A stretch of 64,000 nt of DNA from Anaerolineae bacterium (GTDB taxonomy: Bacteria; Chloroflexota; Anaerolineae; Aggregatilineales; Phototrophicaceae): contig JAJDWK010000094.1 of the NCBI GenBank assembly GCA_022825675.1, forward strand, positions 124,001-188,000, written 5' to 3'. Numbering within the stretch: the first letter of the stretch is position 1; each line of letters starts with the position of its first letter. The position numbers and the translations under genes are program-made. Below are positions 49,893 to 60,165 of this stretch, one piece after another. The notes below the pieces were generated by a model. It was not told the DNA's origin. It did not search any database and saw only the letters and a list, made by a program, of their open reading frames with translations.

Positions 49893-51127
49893 CCCACCAC
49901 CCCCTCAACAAGCGCCGCCGCGCGCGCGGGACCGCCCAGCACCGCCATCTCCCGCGCCAGCCGCCGCGCATTCGCCACCACCCAGTCCGCCGCCAGCAGC
50001 GCCCGCGCTCCCTCCCGCAATTGCCCCTGCATCACATCATGCGCCGTCAAATGCAAGCCGACTTTCGCTTCCGCGGCGCGCCGCCCCTGGATGCGCTGAT
50101 CAGCCGCGTGCGGCACGATTATCTGCGGCAAGCCGTGAATCACCGCGCTGTGCGTCGTGCCCATGCCGCCGTGATGTATCATCAGCCGGCAGCGCGGCAG
50201 CACATGTTCATACGGTGCCCAATTCAGCAGGCGCGTTCCCGCTGGCAGCGCCCGCTTGAGCTCCGCCTTCTTTTCTGGCGAGATGGGATTCCAGCCCAGC
50301 GTCACGATTGGGATCATACCCGCGCTGGCGACCGCCTGCGCCGCCCAGCTGTAGAAACCCAAGTCGCCAGTGAAGCTCGTGCCCAGCGTGACCAAGCCCA
50401 GCGGCTGCCCCGGCGGCATATCCAGCAGCCATTGCGGCGGCGCTCCTTCGCCAGGTTCCGCCGCGCCGCCAACAAACTGCGTCTGCGGCAGGAGTGTCGG
50501 CAGTTCCGCTTGATACCAGCCCGGCGTGAAGTAGACGACATGCAGCCGCTCGCTGACGATGGCTGGTGCCACGCCTTTGCTGAAGTTGCTGCCGGCGATG
50601 CCGAAGCGGTCGCAAAGCCGTTGAATCCGCCGCTGGCTGTCGCTGCTCAAATCTCGCTGGACTGGGAAGAGGCTGCGTTCATCCAACGACATCTGGGCGG
50701 GCCAGCCACATATTATCAGCGGAATATCCAGGATTTCCGCCACCAGGGCGGACGCGCTCAAAAACGGGTCGGAGACGATGGCATCAGGCGCGCCGATTTC
50801 GTCTTCCAGGTCGAGCATGGCTTCGACCGCATCGGCGACCAGGTCTTCGCTGAGCCAGGTGTCCAAAGCCCGTTTGTAGCGCAAAGCCACCGCATCCTGC
50901 GGCGTCATCGCTTTTACATCTGGCGGCGGGGGCGGCGGCCACAGCCAGCCGCTTTGACGCATTGAGGCGAACGGGATGCCCTGCCGCGTGATTGCCCCCG
51001 CGAGCGGCGCTTCGCTAAGCCAGAGGATGTCATGCCCGCGCTCGCCCAGCGCCTGCGCGGTTTTGAGGAAGCCGCCCCAATCGCTGTGGCTGTAGAGCGG
51101 TGCCGATACAAACCAAAAAGAAGCCAA
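49889..51127 (-). CDS. UGT/MGT-like (GT1) glycosyltransferase
   Basis: 'FVSAPLYSHSDWGGFLKTAQALGERGHDILWLSEAP', 'LLNWAPYEHVLPRCRLMIHHGGMGTTHSAVIHGLPQIIVPHAADQRIQGRRAAEAKVGLHL'. Confidence 0.88.
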   Translation of the reverse strand: MASFWFVSAPLYSHSDWGGFLKTAQALGERGHDILWLSEAPLAGAITRQGIPFASMRQSGWLWPPPPPPDVKAMTPQDAVALRYKRALDTWLSEDLVADAVEAMLDLEDEIGAPDAIVSDPFLSASALVAEILDIPLIICGWPAQMSLDERSLFPVQRDLSSDSQRRIQRLCDRFGIAGSNFSKGVAPAIVSERLHVVYFTPGWYQAELPTLLPQTQFVGGAAEPGEGAPPQWLLDMPPGQPLGLVTLGTSFTGDLGFYSWAAQAVASAGMIPIVTLGWNPISPEKKAELKRALPAGTRLLNWAPYEHVLPRCRLMIHHGGMGTTHSAVIHGLPQIIVPHAADQRIQGRRAAEAKVGLHLTAHDVMQGQLREGARALLAADWVVANARRLAREMAVLGGPARAAALVEGVVG

Positions 51128-51148
51128 GCCGCACTGTCCCTTTTCCCG

Positions 51149-54046
51149 CTAAGCTGGCTGCAGCGCTTTCAGATAGGGCGCGAGATAGTGCCCGGTATAG
51201 CTTGCGGGAACACGCGCCACTTCTTCGGGGCTGCCCTGCGCGATTATCTCGCCGCCACCGCCACCGCCTTCTGGACCAAGGTCAATGATATGATCGGCGA
51301 CTTTAATGATGTCGAGATTGTGCTCGATAACAACAATGGTATTGCCGGCATCCGCCAAGCGCTGCAAGACCTGTATCAGCTTTTCTACATCATAAGCGTG
51401 CAGCCCGGTCGATGGTTCATCAAGAATGTACAAGGTATTGCCTGTCGCCCGTTTGGAAAGCTCGCGGCTGAGTTTGATGCGCTGCGCTTCGCCGCCGCTG
51501 AGGGTGGTGGCGGGCTGCCCGATGCGAATATAACCCAGCCCGACTGCATCCAGCGTCGCCAGCTTACGCTGAATCCGCGGCAGATTCTCGAAGAATTCCA
51601 GCCCTTCGCTGACCGTCATCGCCAAGACATCGGCGATAGACTTGCCTTTATACTGCACTTGCAAAGTCTCGCGATTGTAGCGGCTGCCGCGGCAAACCTC
51701 GCATTGCACATAGACATCGGGCAGGAATTGCATCTCAATTTTGATGAGCCCCTGCCCTTCACAATTCTCACAGCGCCCGCCTTTAACATTGAAGCTGAAG
51801 CGCCCCGCCTTGTAGCCGCGGATTTTGCTTTCGGGCAATTCGGCGAAAAGGCTGCGGATGTCATCAAACATTTTGGTATAGGTGCCGGGGTTGCTGCGCG
51901 GGGTGCGGCCGATGGGACTTTGGTCGATATTGATGATTTTGTCGATATTATCGACGCCGTGGATGGCATCATGGGTGCCGGCGCGCTCACGGCTGCGGTT
52001 TATCACCTGCGCCAGGCGGCGGTAGAGCGTCTCCACCACCAGGGAGGATTTGCCGCTGCCGCTAACGCCGGTGACGCAGATGAATTTGCACAGCGGGAAC
52101 GCGACATCAATGCTTTTGAGATTGTTGGCGCGCGCGCCTTTGATTGTCAGATACTCTCCCGAGCCGGGTCGGCGCTGCGGCGGCAGCGGGATCTGAAAGC
52201 GCCCGGAGAGATACGCGCCAGTGCAGCTCTTCTCGCTGCGGGCGACATCCGCTGGCTTGCCCGCCGCGATAACTTCGCCGCCGTTCTCCCCCGCGCCGGG
52301 ACCGAGGTCAATCAGCCAGTCGGAAGAGCGCATGGTATCTTCATCGTGCTCGACGACCAGCACCGTATTGCCCATATCGCGCAGTCCGGTCAAAGTGGCG
52401 ATGAGGCGCTTGTTATCGCGCTGATGCAAGCCGATAGACGGCTCATCAAGCACATAAAGCACGCCGGTCAACTGGCTGCCAACTTGGGTCGCCAGCCGAA
52501 TCCGCTGGGATTCGCCGCCGCTCAAAGTCGCCGCGCTGCGCGAAAGCGACAGATAATTCAAGCCGACATTGCAGAGGAAACCGACGCGCGCCGTCAGCTC
52601 CCGCAGAATTTGACGGGCGATTTTCTGCTCGCGAGCGCTCAAGAGCGCCCCGTCACCGCGCAGAGAGTCTACCCAGTCCCGCAGTTCGTCAATCGGCAGT
52701 TGGGTGATGTCGTGGATTGTTTTGCCACCGATGGTAACCGAGAGCGCTTCGGGCCGCAGCCGCTGCCCGCCGCAAGCGCGGCAGGCGATATCGCGCATAT
52801 AGCCTTGAATGCGGTCGCGGATGAAATCGGAGGAAGTCTGCTGATAGCGCCGCTGCAAATTGGGGATGACGCCTTCATGCTGCGTTGACCAGGTGCGCTG
52901 CTGCCCGCTGGAGTGGTAATAAGTTACATCAAAGCGCTTGCCGCGGGAGCCATAGAGCAGCAAATCCTGATGCTGCCTGCTCAAAGTTTTCCAGGGCGCG
53001 TCCAGCCGAAAGCCGAAAGTGCGCGCCAGGCTCTGGAAGACATTCCAGTTCCAGCCTTTGCGGTCTTCCAAGCCAAAGCCGTTGGCTTTTATCGCGCCAT
53101 CGGCGATGGAAAGCTCTTTGTCGGGCACAATCATATCGGGGTCAATCTCTTGGCTGAAGCCGAGCCCCTGGCAGACGGGGCAGGCGCCGCTGGGCGTATT
53201 AAAGCTGAAGAGGCGCGGCTCTGGCTGGGGTACGCTGCCATGCCCATTGGGGCAAGCCAAATCTTCGCTGAAGAGGTGATCGACCGGATTGTCGCGGTCG
53301 CTAACATCCTGGATTATCAAGCGCCCTTCGCCCTGCTCCAGCGCGGTTTCGACCGCGTCCGTCAGCCGCGTTTCGAAGGCGGTGGCGTCTTCGTATTCTT
53401 CGGGGCGATAGCGGCGCACAATCAAGCGGTCGACCACAATCTCGATGTCGTGCATGACATAGCGATCGAGGTCAATGTCTTCATCGAGGTCACGCACGAT
53501 GCCATCGACGCGCACACGGGCGAAACCCTGCTTGCCGATATCTTGCAGCGCCTTGACATGATTGCCCTTTTTGCGGCGCACCACTGGCGCCAAAACCTGA
53601 ATGCGGCTGTTCTCGGGGAAAGCCTGCACCTGGTCGACGATTTGCTGGGCGCTTTGCGCCGCGACTTCAGCGCCGCATTGCGGGCAATGGGGGATGCCAA
53701 TGCGCGCATAGAGCAGGCGCAAATAATCGTATATTTCGGTTACGGTGCCGACGGTCGAGCGGGGATTGTGGCTGACGCTTTTCTGGTCGATGGAAACGGC
53801 GGGGCTCAAGCCTTCGATTTGGTCGACATCAGGCTTTTCCATCAGCCCCAGGAATTGCCGCGCATAGCTGCTGAGGCTCTCGACATAGCGCCGCTGCCCC
53901 TCGGCGAAGATGGTATCAAATGCCAGCGAAGATTTGCCCGAGCCCGATAGCCCGGTGATGACCACCAGGCGATTGCGCGGGATTTCCACATCGATATTCT
54001 TGAGATTGTGCTCGCGCGCGCCGCGCACGATTATTTTGTCTTGCAT
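51149..54046 (-). CDS. uvrA: Excinuclease ABC subunit A
   Basis: '[60 protein letters not shown]', zinc-finger blocks, '[39 protein letters not shown]'. Confidence 0.98.
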   Translation of the reverse strand: MQDKIIVRGAREHNLKNIDVEIPRNRLVVITGLSGSGKSSLAFDTIFAEGQRRYVESLSSYARQFLGLMEKPDVDQIEGLSPAVSIDQKSVSHNPRSTVGTVTEIYDYLRLLYARIGIPHCPQCGAEVAAQSAQQIVDQVQAFPENSRIQVLAPVVRRKKGNHVKALQDIGKQGFARVRVDGIVRDLDEDIDLDRYVMHDIEIVVDRLIVRRYRPEEYEDATAFETRLTDAVETALEQGEGRLIIQDVSDRDNPVDHLFSEDLACPNGHGSVPQPEPRLFSFNTPSGACPVCQGLGFSQEIDPDMIVPDKELSIADGAIKANGFGLEDRKGWNWNVFQSLARTFGFRLDAPWKTLSRQHQDLLLYGSRGKRFDVTYYHSSGQQRTWSTQHEGVIPNLQRRYQQTSSDFIRDRIQGYMRDIACRACGGQRLRPEALSVTIGGKTIHDITQLPIDELRDWVDSLRGDGALLSAREQKIARQILRELTARVGFLCNVGLNYLSLSRSAATLSGGESQRIRLATQVGSQLTGVLYVLDEPSIGLHQRDNKRLIATLTGLRDMGNTVLVVEHDEDTMRSSDWLIDLGPGAGENGGEVIAAGKPADVARSEKSCTGAYLSGRFQIPLPPQRRPGSGEYLTIKGARANNLKSIDVAFPLCKFICVTGVSGSGKSSLVVETLYRRLAQVINRSRERAGTHDAIHGVDNIDKIINIDQSPIGRTPRSNPGTYTKMFDDIRSLFAELPESKIRGYKAGRFSFNVKGGRCENCEGQGLIKIEMQFLPDVYVQCEVCRGSRYNRETLQVQYKGKSIADVLAMTVSEGLEFFENLPRIQRKLATLDAVGLGYIRIGQPATTLSGGEAQRIKLSRELSKRATGNTLYILDEPSTGLHAYDVEKLIQVLQRLADAGNTIVVIEHNLDIIKVADHIIDLGPEGGGGGGEIIAQGSPEEVARVPASYTGHYLAPYLKALQPA

Positions 54047-54208
54047 GCGGCTGCCTGTCCCCAGCTGCCCAGCCGCCGAATTATAGCGGCGGATTCACGG
54101 GAATTGAATTGACAATCCCAAGCCCGCCTGTGTCCCGCGCTCGGCATACAATTTACCCGCCAGACGCGGTATGATGGGACTCAGTGTCAAGCAACTGTTG
54201 AGGTGAAC

Positions 54209-55402
54209 ATGCCAGCGGCATTTCAATGGGATGACCCCTTCCGGCTGGGCGAGCAGCTGAGCGAAGAAGAGCGCATGGTGCGCGATGCCGCGCGCGAGTA
54301 TTGCCAGTCCAAGCTGATGCCGCGCATCCTGCAAGCCAACCGCCACGAGCATTTTGACCGCGATATCTATTACGAAATGGCGGCGCTGGGCATGCTCGGC
54401 GCGACCCTGCCCGAAGAAAACGGCGGCGCTGGCTTGAACTATGTCTGTTATGGCTTGATTGCCCGCGAGGTAGAGCGCGTAGACAGCGGCTATCGCAGCG
54501 CGATGAGCGTGCAAAGCTCGCTGGTCATGTACCCGATTTACGCTTATGGCAGTGACGGGCAGCGCCAGCGCTTCCTGCCCAAGCTCGCTAGCGGCGAGTG
54601 GGTCGGCTGTTTTGGCTTGACCGAAGCGAACCACGGCAGCGACCCCGGCGGCATGGAGACGCGCGCCACCAAGGTGGCTGGTGGCTGGACGCTGCAAGGC
54701 AGCAAAATGTGGATTACCAACGCGCCTATCGCCGATGTCTTTATCGTCTGGGCGCGGGCGTATGGCGATAGCGATGCCGAAGCGGGCGCAATCCGCGGCT
54801 TCATCCTGGAGAAGGGCATGGCGGGGCTATCCGCGCCGGCGATTGAAGGCAAGTTCAGCCTGCGCGCCAGCAGCACTGGCGAAATTGTGATGGACGAAGT
54901 ATTTGTGCCGGACGACAATCTGCTACCGGGCGCGCGCGGGCTGCGCGCTCCTTTCGGCTGTTTGAACCGCGCCCGCTATGGCATCGCCTGGGGCGCGTTG
55001 GGCGCGGCGGAATTCTGCTGGCATGCCGCCCGCCAATATACGCTCGACCGTGTGCAATTCGGGCGTCCGCTGGCGGCGAATCAGTTGATTCAATTTAAGC
55101 TGGCGAATATGATGAGCGATATCGCCCTGGGCTTGCAGGGCGCTTTGCGCGTGGGCAGGCTCCTGGACGCGGGCGCGGCATCGCCAGAGATGATATCGCT
55201 GGTCAAACGCAATTCCTGCGCCAAAGCTCTGGACATCGCGCGCGCTTCCCGCGATATGCACGGAGGCAATGGCATCGCGGACGAATTTCATGTCATCCGC
55301 CATGTGATGAATTTGGAAGCGGTCAACACTTATGAAGGCACCAGTGATATTCACGCGCTCATCTTGGGGCGCGCCCAAACGGGCATACAGGCATTTATGT
55401 GA
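54209..55402 (+). CDS. Acyl-CoA dehydrogenase family, glutaryl-CoA dehydrogenase-like
   Basis: '[63 protein letters not shown]', '[49 protein letters not shown]'. Confidence 0.91.
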   Translation: MPAAFQWDDPFRLGEQLSEEERMVRDAAREYCQSKLMPRILQANRHEHFDRDIYYEMAALGMLGATLPEENGGAGLNYVCYGLIAREVERVDSGYRSAMSVQSSLVMYPIYAYGSDGQRQRFLPKLASGEWVGCFGLTEANHGSDPGGMETRATKVAGGWTLQGSKMWITNAPIADVFIVWARAYGDSDAEAGAIRGFILEKGMAGLSAPAIEGKFSLRASSTGEIVMDEVFVPDDNLLPGARGLRAPFGCLNRARYGIAWGALGAAEFCWHAARQYTLDRVQFGRPLAANQLIQFKLANMMSDIALGLQGALRVGRLLDAGAASPEMISLVKRNSCAKALDIARASRDMHGGNGIADEFHVIRHVMNLEAVNTYEGTSDIHALILGRAQTGIQAFM

Positions 55403-55446
55403 TGCGGCGGCGCGATCCCGCAGCTTCACGAGTAGGAGGAAACCGC

Positions 55447-55656
55447 ATGACCAGCAAAACAGCGCAAATCCCGAATATCAGTTGCGGCGGCTGTGTGCAG
55501 GCGATACGCCTGGAGCTGAGCCAAATGCCGGGCGTCGCCAGCGTAAGCGGCGATGCGGCGCAGCGCTCTATCGAAGTCGAATACGAAGCGCCGGCGACAT
55601 GGAAAGCAATTGTCGCGGCGCTCGAAGAAATTGAATATCCGCCGGCAGCGGGCTAA
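55447..55656 (+). CDS. Small heavy-metal-associated (HMA) domain protein
   Basis: 'TAQIPNISCGGCVQAIRLELSQMPGVASVSGDAAQRSIEVEYEAPATWKAIVAALEEIEYPP'; CxxC in HMA context. ATG at 55447 with GGAGG upstream. Confidence 0.83.
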   Translation: MTSKTAQIPNISCGGCVQAIRLELSQMPGVASVSGDAAQRSIEVEYEAPATWKAIVAALEEIEYPPAAG

Positions 55657-55704
55657 ATCAAGCGGATTTGGTACGCTGGTCATCGCCCGAAAGACCTGTG
55701 AACC

Positions 55705-56838
55705 ATGGCGCTGAGCGCGGCGGCTGTCAAGCGGAAAGCAAAAGCGCTGGGATTTAACCTCTGCGGCATCACGGCGGCGCTGCCATCGCCGACTTTAAGC
55801 GCCTATCTGCGCTGGATCGACCGCGGCATGCACGGCGCGATGGGTTATATGGCGCGGGCGGACCGGATCCAGCGGCGGCAGGACCTAAGCAAAATTTTGC
55901 CGGGCGCCAAATCGCTCATCGTGGTCGGCTTGGACTATCACGCCCGCTTCGCTGACGAAGCGGCGCTCAGGGACCCGGCGCGCGGGCGCATCGCCGCTTA
56001 TGCCTGGGGTTTGGATTATCACAATGTGCTGGGGCTGCGCTTGCAGCAGCTCGCCGACTGGCTGGCGAGCGCCAGCAGGCTTCAGCCGCAGCAGCGGGTC
56101 TATGTGGATACGGGCGCTTTGCTGGAGCGCAGCCACGCCCAGCAAGCGGGCATGGGTTTTATCGGCAAAAACACAATGCTGATTCACCCGCGGCGCGGCG
56201 GCAGCTTCTTCATCGGCGAGATTATCAGCGCGCTCGAATTTGACGACTATGACAAGCCGCATCGAGAAACAATGTGCGGCAGCTGTACGCGCTGCCTGGC
56301 TGCCTGCCCGACTGATGCCTTCCCCAAGCCTTATGTGCTGGATGCGCGGCGTTGCATCAGCTACCACACCATCGAAAACAAAGGCTGGATCGAGCGCGAG
56401 CTGCGCGCCGGCTTCGGCAATTGGATTTTTGGCTGCGACATTTGCCTGGATGCCTGCCCATTCCAGCGTTTCGCCCAGGAAACCAACGAAGTGGCCTTCC
56501 TGCCTTTTGAAGTTGAGCGTGTCGCGCCGCTGCTCATCGATATCCTGATGGCTAGCGAAGAGTCCTTTCGCGCGCAATTCCGGCGGACGCCGCTTGAGCG
56601 CATTGGACGCGAGCGCATCGTGCGCAACGCCTGCATCGCCGCCGGCAATTGGCGGAGCGAAGTCGCCATCCCGCATTTGATTCAACTGCTCTTTGACGGC
56701 AGCGCGCTGGTGCGCGGGCATGCCGCCTGGGCGCTGTGGCGCACGATGGGCTTGGACAGCGTCAAGCTCTTGACCGACCTCTACCAGCGGGAAGAGGATA
56801 CGCGGGTGCGGGATGAGGTGGCGGCGCTGTTGGCATGA
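55705..56838 (+). CDS. queG: Epoxyqueuosine reductase
   Basis: 'VYVDTGALLERSHAQQAGMGFIGKNTMLIHPRRGGSFFIGEII', 'CGSCTRCLAACPTDAF', 'ISYHTIENKGWI', 'FGCDICLDACPFQRF'; C-terminal HEAT-like segment. Confidence 0.95.
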   Translation: MALSAAAVKRKAKALGFNLCGITAALPSPTLSAYLRWIDRGMHGAMGYMARADRIQRRQDLSKILPGAKSLIVVGLDYHARFADEAALRDPARGRIAAYAWGLDYHNVLGLRLQQLADWLASASRLQPQQRVYVDTGALLERSHAQQAGMGFIGKNTMLIHPRRGGSFFIGEIISALEFDDYDKPHRETMCGSCTRCLAACPTDAFPKPYVLDARRCISYHTIENKGWIERELRAGFGNWIFGCDICLDACPFQRFAQETNEVAFLPFEVERVAPLLIDILMASEESFRAQFRRTPLERIGRERIVRNACIAAGNWRSEVAIPHLIQLLFDGSALVRGHAAWALWRTMGLDSVKLLTDLYQREEDTRVRDEVAALLA

Positions 56839-56859
56839 GCCGCGCCTGCCGCGGCTGCA

Positions 56860-58500
56860 TCACAATTGTGACAAATCTGGATAGCGCTGATGCCAATCGC
56901 TGGCGTCTTGATAGGCTTTGGCGACGGCGAGGGTCTCCGCCTCTTTCCAGAGCCCGCCAACGAAGCTGATGCTGGTGGGCGTCTGCCTATCGGTGAAGCC
57001 ATTGGGCACCACAACCGCGGGATGCCCCGTGAAATTGGTGATTTGCAGCGTACGCCCGCCGAAGCTGGGCGAGACGAAGACATCGACATCTTGCATGACC
57101 TGCGCCATCGCCGCCATCAGCTGGCTGCGGATGCGGTTGGCGTTGATGTATTCAACAGCGGGGATGAAGCGGGCGGCGCGGAAGATATTAGGCCAAGCGT
57201 CATCATCCTGGCGCGTTAAGGTTTCCACCTGGCCGTCACGGGTGATTTCGTCAAAAGCGGCTGCGGCTTCCGCCGCCAATATCAGCCACAGGCAGGAGGT
57301 ATCCAGCGGGGGCAGCGTGATTGGCGTCAGCTCGAAGCCCTGCTCGCGCATAGTTTCGAGCGCGGCGGCGCTGTTGACCTGGTTGGCGCGCTGCAGCGCT
57401 TCGCCCGCGGGGCGGTGATGCGCTTGCGTCTGGCGCGCCTGCGCCGCGTCAAATGCCTCGGCGACATAGCCGATGCGCAGGCGGCGCGGGTCCAGGGCGG
57501 GGTCCCAGGCGAAAGGCGCGGCGCTCAGCGAGAGGTCACGCCCATCAGCGCCGTAAATAGCGCTGAAAACGAGGGCGCAGTCTTCAACCGAGCGGCACAT
57601 GGGACCAATTTTGTCCATGCTCCAGCTGAGCGCCATCGCGCCATAGCGGCTGACGCGGCCGAAAGTCGGGCGCAATCCTGAAACGCCGCAGCGCGTCGAG
57701 GGCGAGACGATGCTGCCCATCGTCTCGCTGCCGATGGAAAAGCCGACCAAGCCGGCGGCAGTCGCGGTGCCGGGACCCGCCGAAGAGCCGCTGCTGCCTT
57801 CGCTGCTGTCCCAGGGGTTTTTGGTCACGCCGCCGTACCAGACATCGCCATTGGCGAGCGCGCCCAGCGTCAGCTTGGCGATGAGCACCGCGCCCGCTTC
57901 TTCAAGCCGCTGCACAACGGTGGCATCAAGGTCGATGAGCTGGTTTGCGTAGGGTTTCGCGCCCCAGCCGGTGGGATAGCCGCGGGTCGCCAGCAGGTCT
58001 TTCGCGCCCCAGGGGATGCCATGCAGCGGACCGCGATAAAGCCCGCGGGCAATCTCCTCATCGGCGCGCTTGGCTTGCGCGATGGCGAGCTTTTCGGTGT
58101 AGGCGGCGACGCATTGCAGCGCCGCGTCATAGCGCTTGAGCCGGCGGAGATACATCTCGGTCAGCTCAAGCGAGCTGACCTGGCGGCTGCGGATAAGCTC
58201 GGCGAGCTGGGTTACGGGGTAGAAGGCGGCCGCTTCCAGGTCAGCCGGGCGCTGCACGGGCGGCTGCGCGCTCATGGGATAGCTGCGCGGGACGGGCGCG
58301 GGGCTGGCGGCGGTTTCAACATTAAAGTGGAGCGCCGGCGCGATGCCATTGTCCAGCGGGGCAGCGCGCAAGGTGGCAAATTGCCCAAGGCGCTCGTTGA
58401 GTGTCTTTTGCATTTGTTGGCGCTGGGCGGCGCTGAACTGGATGCCGAGCAGGGTTTCGGCGGCGGCGATCTTCTCGGGGCTGATGGGGCTGGCGGTCAT
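56860..58500 (-). CDS. Amidase (amidase-signature family)
   Basis: 'LHGIPWGAKDLLATRGYPTGWGAKPY', 'GSSGSSAGPGTATAAGLVGFSIGSETMGSIVSPSTRCGVSGLRPTFGRVSRYGAM'. Start likely 58500; ORF extends to 58611. Confidence 0.9.
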   Translation of the reverse strand: MTASPISPEKIAAAETLLGIQFSAAQRQQMQKTLNERLGQFATLRAAPLDNGIAPALHFNVETAASPAPVPRSYPMSAQPPVQRPADLEAAAFYPVTQLAELIRSRQVSSLELTEMYLRRLKRYDAALQCVAAYTEKLAIAQAKRADEEIARGLYRGPLHGIPWGAKDLLATRGYPTGWGAKPYANQLIDLDATVVQRLEEAGAVLIAKLTLGALANGDVWYGGVTKNPWDSSEGSSGSSAGPGTATAAGLVGFSIGSETMGSIVSPSTRCGVSGLRPTFGRVSRYGAMALSWSMDKIGPMCRSVEDCALVFSAIYGADGRDLSLSAAPFAWDPALDPRRLRIGYVAEAFDAAQARQTQAHHRPAGEALQRANQVNSAAALETMREQGFELTPITLPPLDTSCLWLILAAEAAAAFDEITRDGQVETLTRQDDDAWPNIFRAARFIPAVEYINANRIRSQLMAAMAQVMQDVDVFVSPSFGGRTLQITNFTGHPAVVVPNGFTDRQTPTSISFVGGLWKEAETLAVAKAYQDASDWHQRYPDLSQL

Positions 58501-58684
58501 GGCGGGGTCCTTGGGTTGGGCGGGTTTTGGGAGCTGTGATTGTAACGGAAGAGGGGGCAGAGCGCATGGAGTTTTTCTTCTACCACTAAGGCGCATGTAA
58601 TCAGAAATCATAGAGATGCTTGAGAGAAATACAATTTCTTATGGAATATTAATAAATATCACTGGAGTTGTGAGTGAAAAGTTG

Positions 58685-58700
58685 TACAATATGTATTGTA
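58685..58700. repeat. Inverted repeat TACAATA-TG-TATTGTA upstream of the TIR gene
   Basis: Read directly; two smaller palindromes lie upstream (AGAAAT-ACA-ATTTCT at 58625-58639; ATATT-AATA-AATAT at 58646-58659). Confidence 0.7.
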
Positions 58701-58735
58701 ATTTAATGCAATCAATTCACTGTAAGGAGCATATC

Positions 58736-59239
58736 GTGGCATACCGCAACAAGACATACGTCGCATTCGACGCAGACAATGACATTCGCTACTATCGAAT
58801 GATGCAGGCATGGAAGGCAAGTGACAACGTATCGTTCGACTTCCACGACGCGCATGATCTAAACAATTTGCTGACGACCAGCAATGAACAGACCATAAAG
58901 CGGAAGCTGAAAGAAAGACTGAATAACACAAAACTGTTCATTCTGCTTGTTGGCGAAAAGACGAAGAATCTGCACAAGTTTGTTCGCTGGGAACAAGAGC
59001 AGGCTCTGAATCTTGATATCCCTATCGTCGTGGTCAACTTGAACAAGAAACGGAAGATCGACAATGAACGATGCCCAGCGATAATGCGAAACGAACTGGC
59101 AATTCACGTAAGCTACCACCGAAAGATTATTGAATACGCAATCGACAATTGGGGAGATTTGCACCGCAAGCATCGCAAGGACGACGTCACAGGTCCACGC
59201 CACTATTTGGAAAGCGTGTATGAAAAGCTCGGTCTGTGA
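58736..59239 (+). CDS. TIR-like (DUF1863 / Thoeris ThsB-type) protein
   Basis: 'KTYVAFDADNDIRYYRMMQAWKASDNVSFDFHDAHDLN...LNNTKLFILLVGEKTKNLHKFVRWEQEQALNLDIPIVVVNLN' with the W-E of the TIR catalytic region. GTG start with AAGGAG 6 nt upstream; ORF extends to 58616. Confidence 0.85.
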   Translation: MAYRNKTYVAFDADNDIRYYRMMQAWKASDNVSFDFHDAHDLNNLLTTSNEQTIKRKLKERLNNTKLFILLVGEKTKNLHKFVRWEQEQALNLDIPIVVVNLNKKRKIDNERCPAIMRNELAIHVSYHRKIIEYAIDNWGDLHRKHRKDDVTGPRHYLESVYEKLGL

Positions 59240-60165
59240 ACAAGTGGAAAATACATTCGTTCTTCTCTCGTCACCACTGGAAAGGTAGCTTTTCCTGGCA
59301 GAAGTTTGCCGCTCGCGGCATCGGTGTATTTGGACTAATTTGGCTTCTAATTGAGGCAACCTCGTTCTTCATACCAGAAGTGGGAAGCTACATCGTCGCG
59401 CAGAAACCAAACTCCCTCATATCCGTCGTCGTGCTCAGTTTGGTATACGCCATTTATCATATTCGTCCCAAAGTCTTATTTAGGTACGGGTTAAAGGGCC
59501 GAGACTTGAATATCGCAATTCATCTAATCGACGCTTTCCATACTAAGGGGGCGCTTGTCGTTCCCACTAATCTGTACTTTGTAGCAGATATCAATGGGCG
59601 GATGTTAAATGCACAAAGTATCCAAGGGGCGCTGATTCGCAAGCATTACGCTGGTCAACCTTGTGCCCTCCAACGGGCAATTGATGCTGCGCTCGCCGAA
59701 GAAAACACTCGGCTCGAAACTACAAGTGAAGATTGGAGCAATGGGCGAACTGTAACCAAGTATCCACTTGGAACGGTGTTGCCAATCAAAAAGGATGGAC
59801 GTCAATTCTATCTGTTGGCAAACACCCGACTTTCGCAGGATGGTCGGGCTAGTTGCAACGAAGATGAGCTCTTGTCATCACTTAGGTCGCTTTGGAACTT
59901 TCTCTCAACACGAGCTACATTTAGCCAAATAGTAGTACCTGTAATCGGATCACAACATGGTAGAATGCCGTTGAAGCGCGAGCAAATTGTGCAACACATT
60001 TTGCGTACTTTTGTGGAATCTTGTCGTGATGTAACACCTTGTACAAGTCTTACAGTCGCAGTCTACCCGCCTGACGTCAAGCAATTTAACATTGACACAA
60101 ACTTTCTGGATGATATGGTAAGATTTGAGTCGAAGCTAGCGTACTATACCAGCGGTGGGAACTGA
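59236..60165 (+). CDS. Two-TM + macro-like domain protein (Thoeris type II ThsA-like)
   Basis: TM helices 'IGVFGLIWLLIEATSFFIPEV' and 'SLISVVVLSLVYAIYHI'; soluble macro-like core 'ALVVPTNLYFVADINGRMLNAQSIQGALIRKHY' and 'FSQIVVPVIGSQHGRMPLKREQIVQHILRTFVES'. ATGA-type overlap with the TIR gene. Confidence 0.8.
   Translation: MNKWKIHSFFSRHHWKGSFSWQKFAARGIGVFGLIWLLIEATSFFIPEVGSYIVAQKPNSLISVVVLSLVYAIYHIRPKVLFRYGLKGRDLNIAIHLIDAFHTKGALVVPTNLYFVADINGRMLNAQSIQGALIRKHYAGQPCALQRAIDAALAEENTRLETTSEDWSNGRTVTKYPLGTVLPIKKDGRQFYLLANTRLSQDGRASCNEDELLSSLRSLWNFLSTRATFSQIVVPVIGSQHGRMPLKREQIVQHILRTFVESCRDVTPCTSLTVAVYPPDVKQFNIDTNFLDDMVRFESKLAYYTSGGN

Noticed and set aside
51032-54000. Long plus-strand ORFs (618 aa at 51032, 345 aa at 52913) antisense to uvrA
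   Set aside because: Shadow frames of a strongly conserved uvrA.
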